Shown: positions 40,463-49,919, numbered from the stretch's first letter. The stretch: DNA of 64,000 nucleotides from Dinoroseobacter shibae DFL 12 = DSM 16493 (GCF_000018145.1 NC_009952.1:124001-188000); one strand, 5' to 3'. Translations and numbers: made by a program. Notes: generated by a model not told the origin, from the letters alone.

Positions 40463-43400
40463 ATGCGGTTCACCCGTCTGCGCCTCAATGGCTTCAAGAG
40501 CTTCGTCGACCCGACCGATCTGATCATCGGGGATGGGCTTACCGGGGTGGTCGGACCGAACGGCTGCGGCAAGTCCAACCTGCTGGAAGCCTTGCGCTGG
40601 GTGATGGGGGAAAATCGCCCCACGGCCATGCGCGGCGGCGGCATGGAGGACGTGATCTTCGCCGGGGCCGCGAGCCGCCCGGCGCGCAACTTTGCCGAGG
40701 TCGCGCTGATCCTCGACAACTCGGACCGGCGCGCGCCTGCGGGGTTCAACGATACCGACCAGTTGGAGATCATCCGCCGGATCACCCGGGATGTGGGCTC
40801 GGCCTACAAGACCAACGGCAAGGATGTGCGGGCGCGGGATGTGCAGATGCTGTTTGCCGATGCCTCGACGGGCGCGCATTCGCCCGCGCTGGTGCGGCAG
40901 GGGCAGATCTCCGAGTTGATCAACGCCAAGCCCAAGGCCCGTCGGCGCATCCTCGAAGAGGCGGCGGGCATTTCCGGCCTCTATCAGCGGCGGCACGAGG
41001 CGGAGCTGAAGCTGCGCGGGGCCGAGACCAATCTCGACCGGGTCGACGATGTGCTGGAGGCGCTGGCGGCACAGCTTGCAACCCTGGCGCGGCAGGCCAA
41101 GCAGGCGGCGCGGTATCGCGAGATCGGGGCGCAGCTGCGCCGGGCGGAGGGGCTCTTGCTCTATCGGCGCTGGCGAGAGGCGGATGAGACGCGGCTCGTG
41201 GCCGTGGGCGAGCTGACCGCGCGCACGACCGAGGCCGCCGCGGCCGAGACCGCGGCACGTCAGGCCGCGAAGGCCCGTGTGGCCGCGGACGAAGCCCTGC
41301 CGCCCCTGCGCGAGGAAGAAGCGATTGCCGGCGCAGTGGTTCAGCGGCTCCATGTGCAGCGGGACACTCTGGCCGATCAGGAAACCCGGGCGCGGGAGGC
41401 GATCGAGACCCTGACCGGACGGATCGCGACGCTTGAGGCCGATATCGCCCGGGAAGAGGAGTTGAACCGGGACGCGGGCGAGACCATCGCCAAGCTGGAC
41501 TGGGAGCAGGCGCAGATCGCCAAGGCGTCGGTCGGACATGACGAGAAGCTCGCGGCGGCGGCAGAGGCCGCGCAGGCGGCGAGCGAGGTTCTGACCGACC
41601 GGGAGACGACCCAGTCGGAGATGACCGAGGATGTCGCCCGGCTTGCCGCGCGGCACCAGTCGACCCAGCGGCTGCTGCAGGAGGCGGGCCGGGCCGAGAC
41701 CCGCGCGCAGGAGCAGGTGGGCCGCGCCGAGGCGGCCCTGTCCGAGGCGCAGGCGGGTCTGTGCGATGCGGAGACGCGGTTTGTGGCTGCGGAACGCGAT
41801 CAGCAGGCCGCCCAGGGCGAAACCGAAGCCGCCGAGGCGGCGCTGGCCGCGGCAGAGGCGGAGCGCTCCGAGGTGCAGGGGGCGGAGGCGGAGGCCCGCG
41901 CTGCCCGTTCCGAGGCCGAGGGCGAGGCGACCGCGCTCCGGGCCGAGGTCGGCGCGCTGGAGAAGCTGGTGGACCGGGCGCGGGCCGAGGGGGGCCAGGT
42001 GCTCGATGCCGTGACGGCGGCACCCGGGTACGAGGCGGCGCTGGGCGCGGCCCTGGCCGATGACCTGAAGGCGCCGGAGGTCGAGGGCGACCGCTCCGGC
42101 TGGCACTTGCTGCCGGGCTATGACGCGGCCCAGAAGCTGCCCGATGGCGCGGCGCCCTTGTCGGCCCATGTAGAGGTGCCCGCTGTGCTGGCGCGGCGGA
42201 TGGCGCAGGTCGGTCTGGTGGACCGGGCCGAGGGCGCGCGGCTGCAACCGGCGTTGAAGCCGGGGCAGCGTCTGGTGTCCCGCGAGGGCGATCTGTGGCG
42301 CTGGGACGGGCTGGCGGCGCGGGCGGAGGATGCGCCCTCCGCCGCCGCGGCGCGGTTGCAGCAGATCAACCGGCTGGCAGCACTGAAGGCCGATCTCGAG
42401 GCCGCGGAGGCCAAGGCGGCCACTGCGCGCGCAACCCATGAGGGCCTGCAGGCGGCCATGCGCGCAGCGACGGAGGCAGACCGGGCCGCGCGAGAAGCCC
42501 GCAAGGGCGCGGAGCGCGCGTTGGGCGAGGCGAGCCGGGCGCTCAGCCGTGCCGAAGCCGACCGCAATATCATGGCAGGCAAGCTCGAAACCCTTGGTAG
42601 TGCGGTCAGCCGGTATCGCGACGAGGTGCTGGAGGCCCGTAAGGCCGTGGCCGAGGCGCAGGCGGCCCAGGCCGATCTGGGCGATCTGGAGGCCGCGCGG
42701 GCGCAGGTGGAAGCGGTGCGTGTCACCGTCGATGCCGCGCGGATGACCATGCTGGCCAAGCGGTCCGCCCATGACGAGCTGCGCCGCGAAGGCGAGGCCC
42801 GCACCCGCCGCAGCCAGGAGATCACGACCCAGATCAGCGGCTGGCGGCACCGGCTGGAGACCGCCGAGGCCCACAAGGGGGAGCTGGAAGGGCGTCTGGA
42901 GGCCAGCCGTGCGGAGTTGAAATCCGCCACCGCCGCCCCGGAGGAGATCGCCGCCAAGCGCGACGCACTCGCCCATGAGATCGCCCGCGCCGAGGCCCGC
43001 AAGGCCGCGGCAGCCGATGCCCTGAGCACCGCCGAGGGGGCCGCGCGCAGCGCCGAGCAGGCGGAGCGGGACGCGGAGCGCGCCGCTTCCGAGGCGCGCG
43101 AGGCGCGGGCCCGGGCCGAAGCCCGGGCCGAGGCCGCGGCGGAGACCGTGACGCTCGCCGCCGAGCGCATTCAGGAAGCGCTGGAGGTCACGCCGCAGCA
43201 GCTGCTCGACACCCTGAAGGTCGGCCCGGACGCGATGCCCGCCTCCGACGCCATCGAGGCGGAGGTCAACCGGCTAAAGCGTCAGCGCGAGGCCATGGGC
43301 GCCGTCAACCTGCGCGCCGAGGAAGACGCCAAGGCGGTCGAGGAAGAGTATGACGGGCTGGTGGCCGAAAAGGGCGACCTGGAAGGGGCGATCGGCAAGC

Positions 43401-43915
43401 TGCGCACGGGCATCTCCAGCCTGAACAAGGAGGGCCGCGAGCGGCTTCTGACCGCGTTCGAGCAGGTGAACGACAATTTCGCGATGCTGTTCACCCATCT
43501 TTTCGGCGGGGGCGAGGCCAAGCTGGTTCTGGTGGAATCCGACGATCCTCTGGAGGCGGGGCTCGAGATCATGTGCCAGCCGCCAGGCAAACGCCTGAGC
43601 ACCCTGAGCCTGCTGTCGGGCGGCGAGCAGACGCTGACCGCGCTGGCGCTGATCTTCGCGGTGTTCCTGGCGAACCCCGCACCGATCTGTGTGCTGGACG
43701 AGGTGGACGCGCCGCTCGACGATGCGAACGTCACGCGGTTCTGCGACCTGTTGGACGAGATGACGCGGCGCACCGAGACCCGGTTCCTGATCATCACCCA
43801 CCACGCGGTGACCATGGCCCGGATGGATCGCCTCTTCGGCGTGACCATGGGCGAGCAGGGGGTCAGCCAACTGGTGTCGGTGGACCTGCGCAAGGCCGAG
43901 TCGCTGGTGGCCTGA
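40463..43915 (+). CDS. smc: chromosome segregation protein SMC
   Basis: 1150-aa condensin ATPase. The N-terminal head has LNGFKSFVDPT and Walker A GPNGCGKSN (residues ~32-40). Two long coiled coils (~165-490 and ~640-960, Ala/Glu/Arg-rich) flank a hinge (~500-600, ALGAALADDLKAPEV...). The C-terminal head carries LLSGGEQTLTALALIF (signature) and PICVLDEVDAPLDDANV (Walker B). The start at MRFTRLRLNGFKSF is canonical; an upstream in-frame extension overlaps the riboswitch strand and is not family-like. Confidence 0.96.
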   Translation: MRFTRLRLNGFKSFVDPTDLIIGDGLTGVVGPNGCGKSNLLEALRWVMGENRPTAMRGGGMEDVIFAGAASRPARNFAEVALILDNSDRRAPAGFNDTDQLEIIRRITRDVGSAYKTNGKDVRARDVQMLFADASTGAHSPALVRQGQISELINAKPKARRRILEEAAGISGLYQRRHEAELKLRGAETNLDRVDDVLEALAAQLATLARQAKQAARYREIGAQLRRAEGLLLYRRWREADETRLVAVGELTARTTEAAAAETAARQAAKARVAADEALPPLREEEAIAGAVVQRLHVQRDTLADQETRAREAIETLTGRIATLEADIAREEELNRDAGETIAKLDWEQAQIAKASVGHDEKLAAAAEAAQAASEVLTDRETTQSEMTEDVARLAARHQSTQRLLQEAGRAETRAQEQVGRAEAALSEAQAGLCDAETRFVAAERDQQAAQGETEAAEAALAAAEAERSEVQGAEAEARAARSEAEGEATALRAEVGALEKLVDRARAEGGQVLDAVTAAPGYEAALGAALADDLKAPEVEGDRSGWHLLPGYDAAQKLPDGAAPLSAHVEVPAVLARRMAQVGLVDRAEGARLQPALKPGQRLVSREGDLWRWDGLAARAEDAPSAAAARLQQINRLAALKADLEAAEAKAATARATHEGLQAAMRAATEADRAAREARKGAERALGEASRALSRAEADRNIMAGKLETLGSAVSRYRDEVLEARKAVAEAQAAQADLGDLEAARAQVEAVRVTVDAARMTMLAKRSAHDELRREGEARTRRSQEITTQISGWRHRLETAEAHKGELEGRLEASRAELKSATAAPEEIAAKRDALAHEIARAEARKAAAADALSTAEGAARSAEQAERDAERAASEAREARARAEARAEAAAETVTLAAERIQEALEVTPQQLLDTLKVGPDAMPASDAIEAEVNRLKRQREAMGAVNLRAEEDAKAVEEEYDGLVAEKGDLEGAIGKLRTGISSLNKEGRERLLTAFEQVNDNFAMLFTHLFGGGEAKLVLVESDDPLEAGLEIMCQPPGKRLSTLSLLSGGEQTLTALALIFAVFLANPAPICVLDEVDAPLDDANVTRFCDLLDEMTRRTETRFLIITHHAVTMARMDRLFGVTMGEQGVSQLVSVDLRKAESLVA

Positions 43916-44134
43916 GTTGTAAAGGGCGGGCGAGCGATGCCGCGCTGGATGGTGGGCGACCGCGCATGCGACCGGTCAGGCAGGCGGCCTAGCTATGCAA
44001 TCAAGAGCAGCTGCCATTTCCCATCCGGCCCTGAGGAAGGCCGCTGAGACGTGCAACTCTTGCGTAACATGTCTGCCAAGGAACAAGTCTGCCAAGGACT
44101 TGCTTAAACGCTTGGCCCGGGTGGTCTCCGGAGG
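43916..44134. repeat. intergenic region with decayed palindrome
   Basis: Between convergent smc and the MltB-like gene. GCCAAGGACTTGCTTAAACGCTTGG at about 44091-44115 resembles the intact hairpin at 48313-48338 but its arms no longer pair fully. GCCAAGGAACAAGTCT just before it may be another degraded arm. A short GGAGGC/GCCTCC stem overlaps the end of the MltB-like gene at ~44130-44145. No gene seen. Confidence 0.6.
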
Positions 44135-45304
44135 CTACAGCCTCCCCAAGAGAGCCGGTGTCGGCCAGGCATCTGCGGGCAGGCCGAGGCGCTGTTGTTC
44201 GGCGCGGACCGCGGCCCGGGTCCGGGCCCCGAGAATACCGTCCACGGCGCCCACATCGTACCCACGGGCCGCGAGCTTCTGCTGCAACTGCTTCATCTGC
44301 GCGTCGTTCAGACCCGGTTCCGGATTGCCCGCGTCGAAAACCGGCGCGCCTGAGAGCCGGGTGGCGAAATAGGCCGCCGTGGTGACGTAGACGAAGCTCT
44401 GGTTCCACTCGAAGAACACGTCGAAATTCGGATAGGCGAGGAAGGCCGGGCCCTTGCGCCCCTGGGGCAGGATCAGCGCCGCCTCCAGCCCGCCTGCGAT
44501 CTCGCCCCAGCGCGGGGTAACGCCCAGCCTGGCCCAGTCGCGCCCGGATTTGCGGCTGTTCAGCCCGGTCTCCGCCCAATCGAGATCCGCAGGCACCGAA
44601 ACCTCCTGCAGCCATGGCTCGCCCTTGCGCCAGCCCAGTCCGCTGAGCATGTTGGCACCGCTCAGGAGCGCATCGGGCGCCGAGGTTTTCAGGTACACAT
44701 GGCCGTCGCCGTCGCCGTCGATCCCCTTGGTCAGGATGTCCTCCGGCAGCATCTGCACCATGCCGATCTCGCCCGCCCAGGCGCCGGTGGTGCGGGCGGG
44801 GTCGAAATCGCCCGCCTCGTAAAGCTCCAGCGCCGCGAAGATCTGTGGCCGGAACAGTTCGGGCCGGCGGCAGTCATGGGCCAGCGTGACCAGCGAGTTG
44901 AGCGTGTTGAAATCGCCCTGGACCGCGCCGTAATCCGTCTCCAGCGCCCAGAGGGCCAGCAGCACGCCGCGCGGCACGCCGAAGCGCGTCTCTGCCGCAT
45001 CGAACACCGCGTCGAAGCGGTCGGCATTGCGGCGGCCATTGTCCATGCGGTTCTGGCTGATCACCCGGCGGGCGAACTCGGTGAAGGGCATCTTGAAAAC
45101 CCCTTGCGCCCGGTCGGCGCGCAGGGTGCGGGGGTCCTGTGCCGCCGTGCGGAAGAAGGCATCCACGGTTGCCTTTGCGTGGCCCTTGGCCTGTGCCTCG
45201 GTCTTCAGGCCTGCCACGAAGTCCGAAAAGCTGCCGCCGCATTGGGCCGCGACGGGACCGGCGAGGCCGAAAGAGAGCAGAAGGAGCAGGGAGAAACGCA
45301 GCAT
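44135..45304 (-). CDS. lytic murein transglycosylase (MltB family, SLT_2) with peptidoglycan-binding domain, 389 aa
   Basis: A signal peptide (residues 1-20, ends PVAAQC) directs it to the periplasm; the Cys after AAQ is not a standard lipobox. The MltB-like catalytic domain (~25-320) has the active Glu in LLALWALETDYGAVQGDFNT and AGEIGMVQMLPEDI. The C-terminal PG_binding_1 domain (~330-389) has MKQLQQKLAARGYDVGAVDGILGARTRAAV. It contributes to cell-wall turnover alongside Slt and PBP1A in this window. Confidence 0.92.
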   Translation of the reverse strand: MLRFSLLLLLSFGLAGPVAAQCGGSFSDFVAGLKTEAQAKGHAKATVDAFFRTAAQDPRTLRADRAQGVFKMPFTEFARRVISQNRMDNGRRNADRFDAVFDAAETRFGVPRGVLLALWALETDYGAVQGDFNTLNSLVTLAHDCRRPELFRPQIFAALELYEAGDFDPARTTGAWAGEIGMVQMLPEDILTKGIDGDGDGHVYLKTSAPDALLSGANMLSGLGWRKGEPWLQEVSVPADLDWAETGLNSRKSGRDWARLGVTPRWGEIAGGLEAALILPQGRKGPAFLAYPNFDVFFEWNQSFVYVTTAAYFATRLSGAPVFDAGNPEPGLNDAQMKQLQQKLAARGYDVGAVDGILGARTRAAVRAEQQRLGLPADAWPTPALLGRL

Positions 45305-45364
45305 ATTGCACACCTATGGGCAGTTTGATTGAACGGTAGCAGGCCCGCGCGGTCCCGCAAGCCC

Positions 45365-46276
45365 TCAGAGCACGGCGATCAGGGCGGTCAGGGCCAGCAT
45401 CGCGCCCCAGGAGCGCCAGAGCGCGGTGCAGGCGGCCTCGATCTCCGCCGGGCCGGGGGTGCGGGTGCCGTCGGGATGCACGAAGGGAAAGTCGCGGATC
45501 GCGCCCTCGTAGCTGCGCGGGCCCGACAGCGCGACATCGAGGCTGACGGCCATGGCCGCCTCGGGCCAGCCCGCGTTGGGGGAGCGGTGCAGGGGCGCGT
45601 CGCGCAGGATCACCGGCCAGCCGCCGGGACGTCCCGCAGCAACCAGGATCACCAGCGCGCTGATCCGCGCGGGCACCCAGTTCAGCAGGTCGTCGAACCG
45701 CGCCGCGGCCCAGCCGAATTCCGCGTAGCGCGGGGTGCGGTAACCGATCATGCTGTCGGCGGTGTTGGTGATCTTGTAGAGCAGCAGCCCCGGCAGGCCC
45801 CCGATCAGGAACCAGAAGGCCGGCGCGAGCACCCCGTCTGAGAAATTCTCGGCCCCGGATTCGATGGCGGCGCGGGCAACCCCGGCGGCATCGAGGGGTT
45901 CGGTATCCCGCCCCACGATCATCGCGACCTTGGCACGGCCCGCCGCGAGGCTGTCGCTCAGGCCCGTCGCGACGGCGCGCACATGGTCCACGAGGCTGCG
46001 CTGGGCGAGAAGGATCGCGGCAAGCAGCACCTCGACCACGGGGCCGAGGGCGGCCAGGCCCGCACCGAGGACCAGCGCGCCGAGGCCGAGGGCGATCATC
46101 ACCAGGATGCCGCGAAAGCGCAGGTCACGGTGCTTGTTGAGCCGCTTGTCTGCGCCCGCCACCAGACGCCCCATAAGCACCGCCGGATGGGGCAGGCGGG
46201 TCCAGAGCCAATCCGGCTCCCCGAAGACCGCATCGAGCAGGAGCGCCAGAAGCAGGAGCGCCGCATGCTCCGTCAT
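45365..46276 (-). CDS. cbiB: adenosylcobinamide-phosphate synthase CbiB (CobD in Pseudomonas naming)
   Basis: Integral membrane enzyme attaching the aminopropanol (phosphate) arm to adenosylcobyric acid. The N-terminus LLLDAVFGEPDWLWTRLPHPAVLMGR, VARAAIESGAENFSDGVLAPAFWFLIGGLPG and YKITNTADSMIGYRTPRYAEFGWAAARFDDLLNWVPAR are the family blocks. Its ATG overlaps the cobC TGA (ATGA), so it is translated after cobC. Confidence 0.95.
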   Translation of the reverse strand: MTEHAALLLLALLLDAVFGEPDWLWTRLPHPAVLMGRLVAGADKRLNKHRDLRFRGILVMIALGLGALVLGAGLAALGPVVEVLLAAILLAQRSLVDHVRAVATGLSDSLAAGRAKVAMIVGRDTEPLDAAGVARAAIESGAENFSDGVLAPAFWFLIGGLPGLLLYKITNTADSMIGYRTPRYAEFGWAAARFDDLLNWVPARISALVILVAAGRPGGWPVILRDAPLHRSPNAGWPEAAMAVSLDVALSGPRSYEGAIRDFPFVHPDGTRTPGPAEIEAACTALWRSWGAMLALTALIAVL

Positions 46277-47229
46277 GGGGTCAGCGCGCGCGCGACACGC
46301 CCCCAGTCTGCCTCCGTCCCGGGCAGGCCGAGGCGCAGCCAGCGGTCGGAATAGGGGAACCGCCGGGTCCAGATCTGGCGACGCGCGAGGCGGTCCTGGG
46401 CCGCGCTCGCGTCGGGGGTGTCGTAGAGCCGAAAGAGGCCAGTGCCCCCCGTCACCGACCAGCCGAAGCCCTTGGCCAGCGCGTCCAGCCGGGCCGCGTC
46501 GCGGTCCAGCCGGGCCCGTGTCTTGGCGGCCCAGCCGGCGTCACGCAGGGCCAGCGCGCCGACGCGCAGGGCAGGCCCGGATACCGCCCAGGGCCCGATC
46601 CGGTCGCGCAGGGGGGCCAGGGTTTCGGCCTGTCCGATGGCAAAGCCAAGCCGCAGACCCGCAAGGCCCCAGAACTTGCCGAAGCTTTTCAGGATCACCG
46701 TGCGGGGGCGCGCGGCCAGTGGCATCAGGGACGCCTCCGGCGCAATATCGCAGAAGCTCTCGTCGAGCACGGTCAGGGCGCGGTCGGTGGGGATCTCTTC
46801 GGCCTGCCAGAGCCTGCCGTTGGGGTTGTTGGGATGCACGGCGACGAAGGCCGCCCCGGGGCCGGTACCTTGGGCCCAGCCATGGGCGGCGAAGGCGGCG
46901 GCATGCTCGTTATAGGTGGGGCCCGGGATCTCTACCCGGCTGGCGGGGACGAGCCCCGGAAGGGCCGCGATCAGGGCCGAGGCGCCGGGTGCGGGCAGGA
47001 TATCGAGCCCGTCCGGGACCGCCCAGAAGTCGCGCGCCGCGGCCACCAGGTCTGAAAACGCGCTTTCGTCCGGCAGGGCGGTCCAGTCCGGGCCGGGAAT
47101 GTCCGGGATCGGGTAGCTGACCGGATTGATCCCGGTGGACAGGTCGAGCCAGGCGTCCCGCGTCCCGCCCCACCGGGCCGCTGCCGCATCCAACCCGCCG
47201 CCATGGTCGCGGGGCGCGCTTGCCGTCAT
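46273..47229 (-). CDS. cobC: threonine-phosphate decarboxylase / CobC-type aminotransferase-fold enzyme
   Basis: PLP enzyme making the aminopropanol phosphate linker of B12 (CobC in Pseudomonas, CobD in Salmonella naming). The start at MTASAPRDHGG (47229) overlaps the DUF1636 stop; 318 aa. Landmarks are LDLSTGINPVSYP, PGPTYNEHAAAF, VHPNNPNGRLW, LDESFCDIAPE and the PLP lysine in LKSFGKFWGLAGLRLG (~residue 200). The order DUF1636-cobC-cbiB forms one coupled unit. Confidence 0.93.
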   Translation of the reverse strand: MTASAPRDHGGGLDAAAARWGGTRDAWLDLSTGINPVSYPIPDIPGPDWTALPDESAFSDLVAAARDFWAVPDGLDILPAPGASALIAALPGLVPASRVEIPGPTYNEHAAAFAAHGWAQGTGPGAAFVAVHPNNPNGRLWQAEEIPTDRALTVLDESFCDIAPEASLMPLAARPRTVILKSFGKFWGLAGLRLGFAIGQAETLAPLRDRIGPWAVSGPALRVGALALRDAGWAAKTRARLDRDAARLDALAKGFGWSVTGGTGLFRLYDTPDASAAQDRLARRQIWTRRFPYSDRWLRLGLPGTEADWGRVARALTP

Positions 47230-47609
47230 GGGGTGTCGTCTTCGGGCGGCAGGGGCGGGTGGCGCGTGACGAAGTGCCCTTTCACGCCCTGGGGCCAGGT
47301 CTTGTAGGGCACTTGGCCACTGTCCGAGACGGCGTGCAGCGCCGCATAGCCGACGATTGCCTCGGCGGCCTCGCCCGAGGCTTCGAAATCTCCGAGGGTA
47401 TAGGTGATCTTGCCCGCTGCCTGCACGGTGACATTGCACCCGGAGGTGCAGCCCATCAGGCATGAATGGCGCCGCGTGCGGACCTCGGGCTGTGCAGCGG
47501 CGGCGGTCTCGATCAACTCGGCGAGAGCTTCGCCATCGGTGCGGCCCGGCGCACGGGCGTCCCAGTCCGTGCGCTTGCACGTGTCGCAAATGGTGATCCA
47601 GGTCGTCAC
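47226..47609 (-). CDS. DUF1636 family protein, 127 aa
   Basis: Cys-rich cytosolic protein: ICDTCKRTDWD near the start and HSCLMGCTSGCNVTVQAAGK in the middle, resembling a thioredoxin-like [2Fe-2S] ferredoxin site. DUF1636 genes occur in cobalamin loci; a redox role in B12 synthesis is plausible. The GTG at 47609 is preceded by AAAGGAAG; a TTG at 47639 is less likely. It is the first gene of the DUF1636-cobC-cbiB unit. Confidence 0.88.
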   Translation of the reverse strand: MTTWITICDTCKRTDWDARAPGRTDGEALAELIETAAAAQPEVRTRRHSCLMGCTSGCNVTVQAAGKITYTLGDFEASGEAAEAIVGYAALHAVSDSGQVPYKTWPQGVKGHFVTRHPPLPPEDDTP

Positions 47610-47887
47610 AACATGCTTCCTTTGCCTCTGCACGGTCAATGCGCCCGCATGAAACGTATTTCAGACCCGGGTGCAATCCCGTTCAGGTGCCGCTGTCAAT
47701 CCGTCACGGAACCAGGCTTTGTGGCAAGTTCGCGCCTCAATCCATTAAGAATGAGAGATTTTTTGCCGATAGGCCGAAAAAACGATCAGTGGATCAAAAT
47801 TGAATGCGCATTTCCGATTGATCTGGTCTAGGATGGTGTCCGTCAGCGGTTTCAGGCGCATTGTCGGGAATCGGCTACGGGGGAAGA

Positions 47888-48247
47888 ATGCGAGTTTTGA
47901 TCGTCCATGGCGAAGCCGGCCTTGCCGGCATCTGGGCGGCGCACCTTCGGCGCGGAGGTGCCGTCGTCGATTGCGTCGGCGCGCAAGAGGACGCGGTGCG
48001 GCACCTCAGCACGCATCCGGTGGACGTCGTGCTTCTGTCTCTGACCCTGAGTCAGGGCAGCGCCTTGGCGATTGCGGACTATGCCAGCTACCGGCGCCCG
48101 GATACCCGCGTGATCTTCGTGAACAACACGCAGTTCTTCAGCGACGGCTCGATCTTCAATCACGTGTCCAACGCGCGCGCGATGATGCCGGAGGACACCC
48201 CGCCCGAAGATCTGACCGCGATGGTCGAGCATTACGCCACCCACTGA
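47888..48247 (+). CDS. receiver-like domain protein lacking the phospho-acceptor Asp, 119 aa
   Basis: The pattern MRVLIVHGEAGLAGIWAAHLRRGG...HPVDVVLLSLTLSQGSAL...DTRVIFVNN has the beta-alpha rhythm of a response-regulator receiver domain. The acidic pair normally after strand 1 is His7-Gly8, the phospho-acceptor Asp after strand 3 is Ser51, and the late Lys is absent. It cannot be phosphorylated in the usual way. No kinase or output domain is attached. It stands alone between the B12 unit and a convergent reductase gene, behind an AT-rich promoter-like stretch at ~47750-47830. Confidence 0.75.
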   Translation: MRVLIVHGEAGLAGIWAAHLRRGGAVVDCVGAQEDAVRHLSTHPVDVVLLSLTLSQGSALAIADYASYRRPDTRVIFVNNTQFFSDGSIFNHVSNARAMMPEDTPPEDLTAMVEHYATH

Positions 48248-48287
48248 ACCGCCCGCACTTTTTACGCAGCCGCCTGGGCAGCGCGCA

Positions 48288-48338
48288 GCAAAACTCTTGA
48301 GCAAGAGTTTTGCCAAGGATTTTGCTTAAAATCCTTGG
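48288..48338. repeat. two hairpins between convergent genes
   Basis: 48288-48313 has a 12-bp stem (arm GCAAAACTCTTG, 2-nt loop) and 48313-48338 an 11-bp stem (arm CCAAGGATTTT, loop GCTT). The second has the same outer arm as the palindrome at 27364. Both lie in the 101-bp gap between convergent genes. Confidence 0.85.
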
Positions 48339-48348
48339 CTGTCGGAGG

Positions 48349-49338
48349 TCAGGCGGCGATCTGGCGGTCGCGGCCGTGCGGTGCTATCCAGTCGATCTGC
48401 GGATTGATCGGAATGATCCGGTGCGGATTAATCGTCTCGTGGCTGTAGTGGTAGTGCCGCACGATGTGGTCGAAATTCACCGTCTCCGCCACGCCCGGCC
48501 ATTGGAACAGCTCCCGCGTGTAGGCCCAGAGGTTGGGGTAGTCCACGATCCGGCGGCGGTTGCACTTGAAGTGCAAATGATAGACCAGATCGAACCGCAC
48601 GAGCGTCGTGAACAGCCGCCAGTCGGCCTCGGTGATCCGGTCGCCCGCGAGGTAGCGCCGAGTGCCCAGCCTGTCTTCGACCCAGTCCAGGGCCGCGAAG
48701 AGCGTGGTGACCGCCTCGTCATAGGCTTCTTGCGTGGTGGCGAAGCCCGACTTGTAGACGCCGTTGTTGATGTCGGAATAGACCCGCGCGTTCACCGCGT
48801 CGATCTCGGTGCGCAGGGCCTCGGGATAGAAATCCTGGGTATCGCCCGTGATCCCGTCGAAGGCATTGTTGAACATCCGGATGATCTCGGAGCTTTCGTT
48901 CGACACGATCGTCTTGCCGGCCTTGTCCCACAGGATCGGCACCGTCACCCGGCCGGACACCTTCGGGTCGGCCTTGATGTAGAGATCCCGCGCGAAGGGC
49001 AGGCCGTAGAGCCGGTCGCCCGTCGCCCCGTGATCGTCCGTCTCGAAGGTCCAGCCATCGCCCAGCATGTCGGGATGCACCACCGAGATGTCGATATGCG
49101 GCTCCAGCCCCTTCAGCTTGCGGAAGATCAAAGTCCGGTGCGCCCAGGGACAGGCCATGGAGACATAGAGGTGATAGCGCCCGCTTTCGGCGGCGAAGCC
49201 ACCACTGCCGGTCGGGCCGGGGGCGCCGTCCGGGGTGATCCAGTTGCGGAACCCGGCCGTGCTGCGCACGAACTTTCCGCCCGTGCTTTCGGTGTCGTAC
49301 CAGGTGTCGTGCCAGATGCCGTCGATCAGCTGTCCCAT
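48349..49338 (-). CDS. glutathionyl-hydroquinone reductase (Xi-class GST), 329 aa
   Basis: Reduces glutathionyl-hydroquinones with glutathione. The catalytic motif is YVSMACPWAHRTLIFRKLKGL (Cys ~64 in CPWAHR). Also seen are VPILWDKAGKTIVSNESSEIIRMFN (GSH-binding) and EDRLGTRRYLAGDRITEADWRLFTTLVRFD in the C-terminal helical domain. It is related to E. coli YqjG and PcpF. The start at MGQLIDGIW is normal; an in-frame upstream extension of ~200 codons is not coding-like. Confidence 0.94.
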   Translation of the reverse strand: MGQLIDGIWHDTWYDTESTGGKFVRSTAGFRNWITPDGAPGPTGSGGFAAESGRYHLYVSMACPWAHRTLIFRKLKGLEPHIDISVVHPDMLGDGWTFETDDHGATGDRLYGLPFARDLYIKADPKVSGRVTVPILWDKAGKTIVSNESSEIIRMFNNAFDGITGDTQDFYPEALRTEIDAVNARVYSDINNGVYKSGFATTQEAYDEAVTTLFAALDWVEDRLGTRRYLAGDRITEADWRLFTTLVRFDLVYHLHFKCNRRRIVDYPNLWAYTRELFQWPGVAETVNFDHIVRHYHYSHETINPHRIIPINPQIDWIAPHGRDRQIAA

Positions 49339-49673
49339 GGAAATGCTCCTTTGTCCGTGTCCAACAGGTAACCCGGCAACCTCCGGTAAAAAACGCGCAT
49401 GACCGCAGGGAGGTTCCCGCATCCGCGCACACAGCCCGTGCCGCCGGGGCGCGGCGCTTTGGCCCGCCGCGGTGTCGCGAAAGGGTTTGCGCGCAGGCGG
49501 GGCGGGCGATATGACCCATCCGACGACGCCCGTTTCGGGCCAGAATGGTTGCCATTGCGACGGCTGACCCAACCCGGGGGCCCGTGCATGGATCGTCAGG
49601 CTGTGATGCCGCCCCGGCGGTGTCCTGCGTGTGGCCAGGTCTGGATGGGCAACTGCTTGAAAGGACCGCGCCG
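49339..49673. other. 335-bp intergenic region upstream of the plus-strand B12 operon
   Basis: Divergent promoter space between the reductase gene and the small protein preceding cbiX. It has GC-rich inverted segments (for example around 49450-49490) but no B12 box or riboswitch core, so the main operon is not visibly under a cobalamin riboswitch. No gene seen. Confidence 0.55.
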
Positions 49674-49919
49674 ATGCCCCTGCTGCCTCTTTACTGCCTT
49701 GCCGTCCTTGCGGGGATGAGTGCCGCACCTGCCCTTGCCCATCCCGGGCATCTTGCGGGCCTTGCGGGCCATGACCATTGGGTTGCGGGCGCGGCCATCG
49801 GGGCGGCGATCGCCATCGGGCTGTTCGGGGCGCTGAAGGGCAGAAAGTCGCGCGCGGATCACCAGCCCGAAGAGGCCGCGGACGCCGCCGAGGCCGACAG
49901 TGCCGAGGCCCGGACATGA
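49674..49919 (+). CDS. small His-containing membrane protein preceding cbiX (possibly DUF6732), 81 aa
   Basis: A signal peptide (ends APALA) is followed by HPGHLAGLAGHDHW, a His-rich periplasmic stub, then a membrane helix (VAGAAIGAAIAIGLFGAL) and a charged Glu/Ala tail. Its stop overlaps the cbiX ATG. The His-rich stub and the position before a cobalt chelatase suggest metal handling. The DUF6732 assignment is from memory and unsure. Confidence 0.65.
   Translation: MPLLPLYCLAVLAGMSAAPALAHPGHLAGLAGHDHWVAGAAIGAAIAIGLFGALKGRKSRADHQPEEAADAAEADSAEART

Noticed and set aside
40373-42976. 2.6-kb open frame on the minus strand opposite smc
   Set aside because: Same reason: Leu/Gly/Arg-rich shadow of the Ala/Glu-rich coiled coil, with no start signal.
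47650-47720. Possible second B12 riboswitch upstream of the DUF1636-cobC-cbiB unit
   Set aside because: Segments such as GGGTGCAATCCCG and GGTGCCGCTGT recall riboswitch cores, but they read on the plus strand, away from the B12 genes, and no B12 box GCCAGGAGACC is present.
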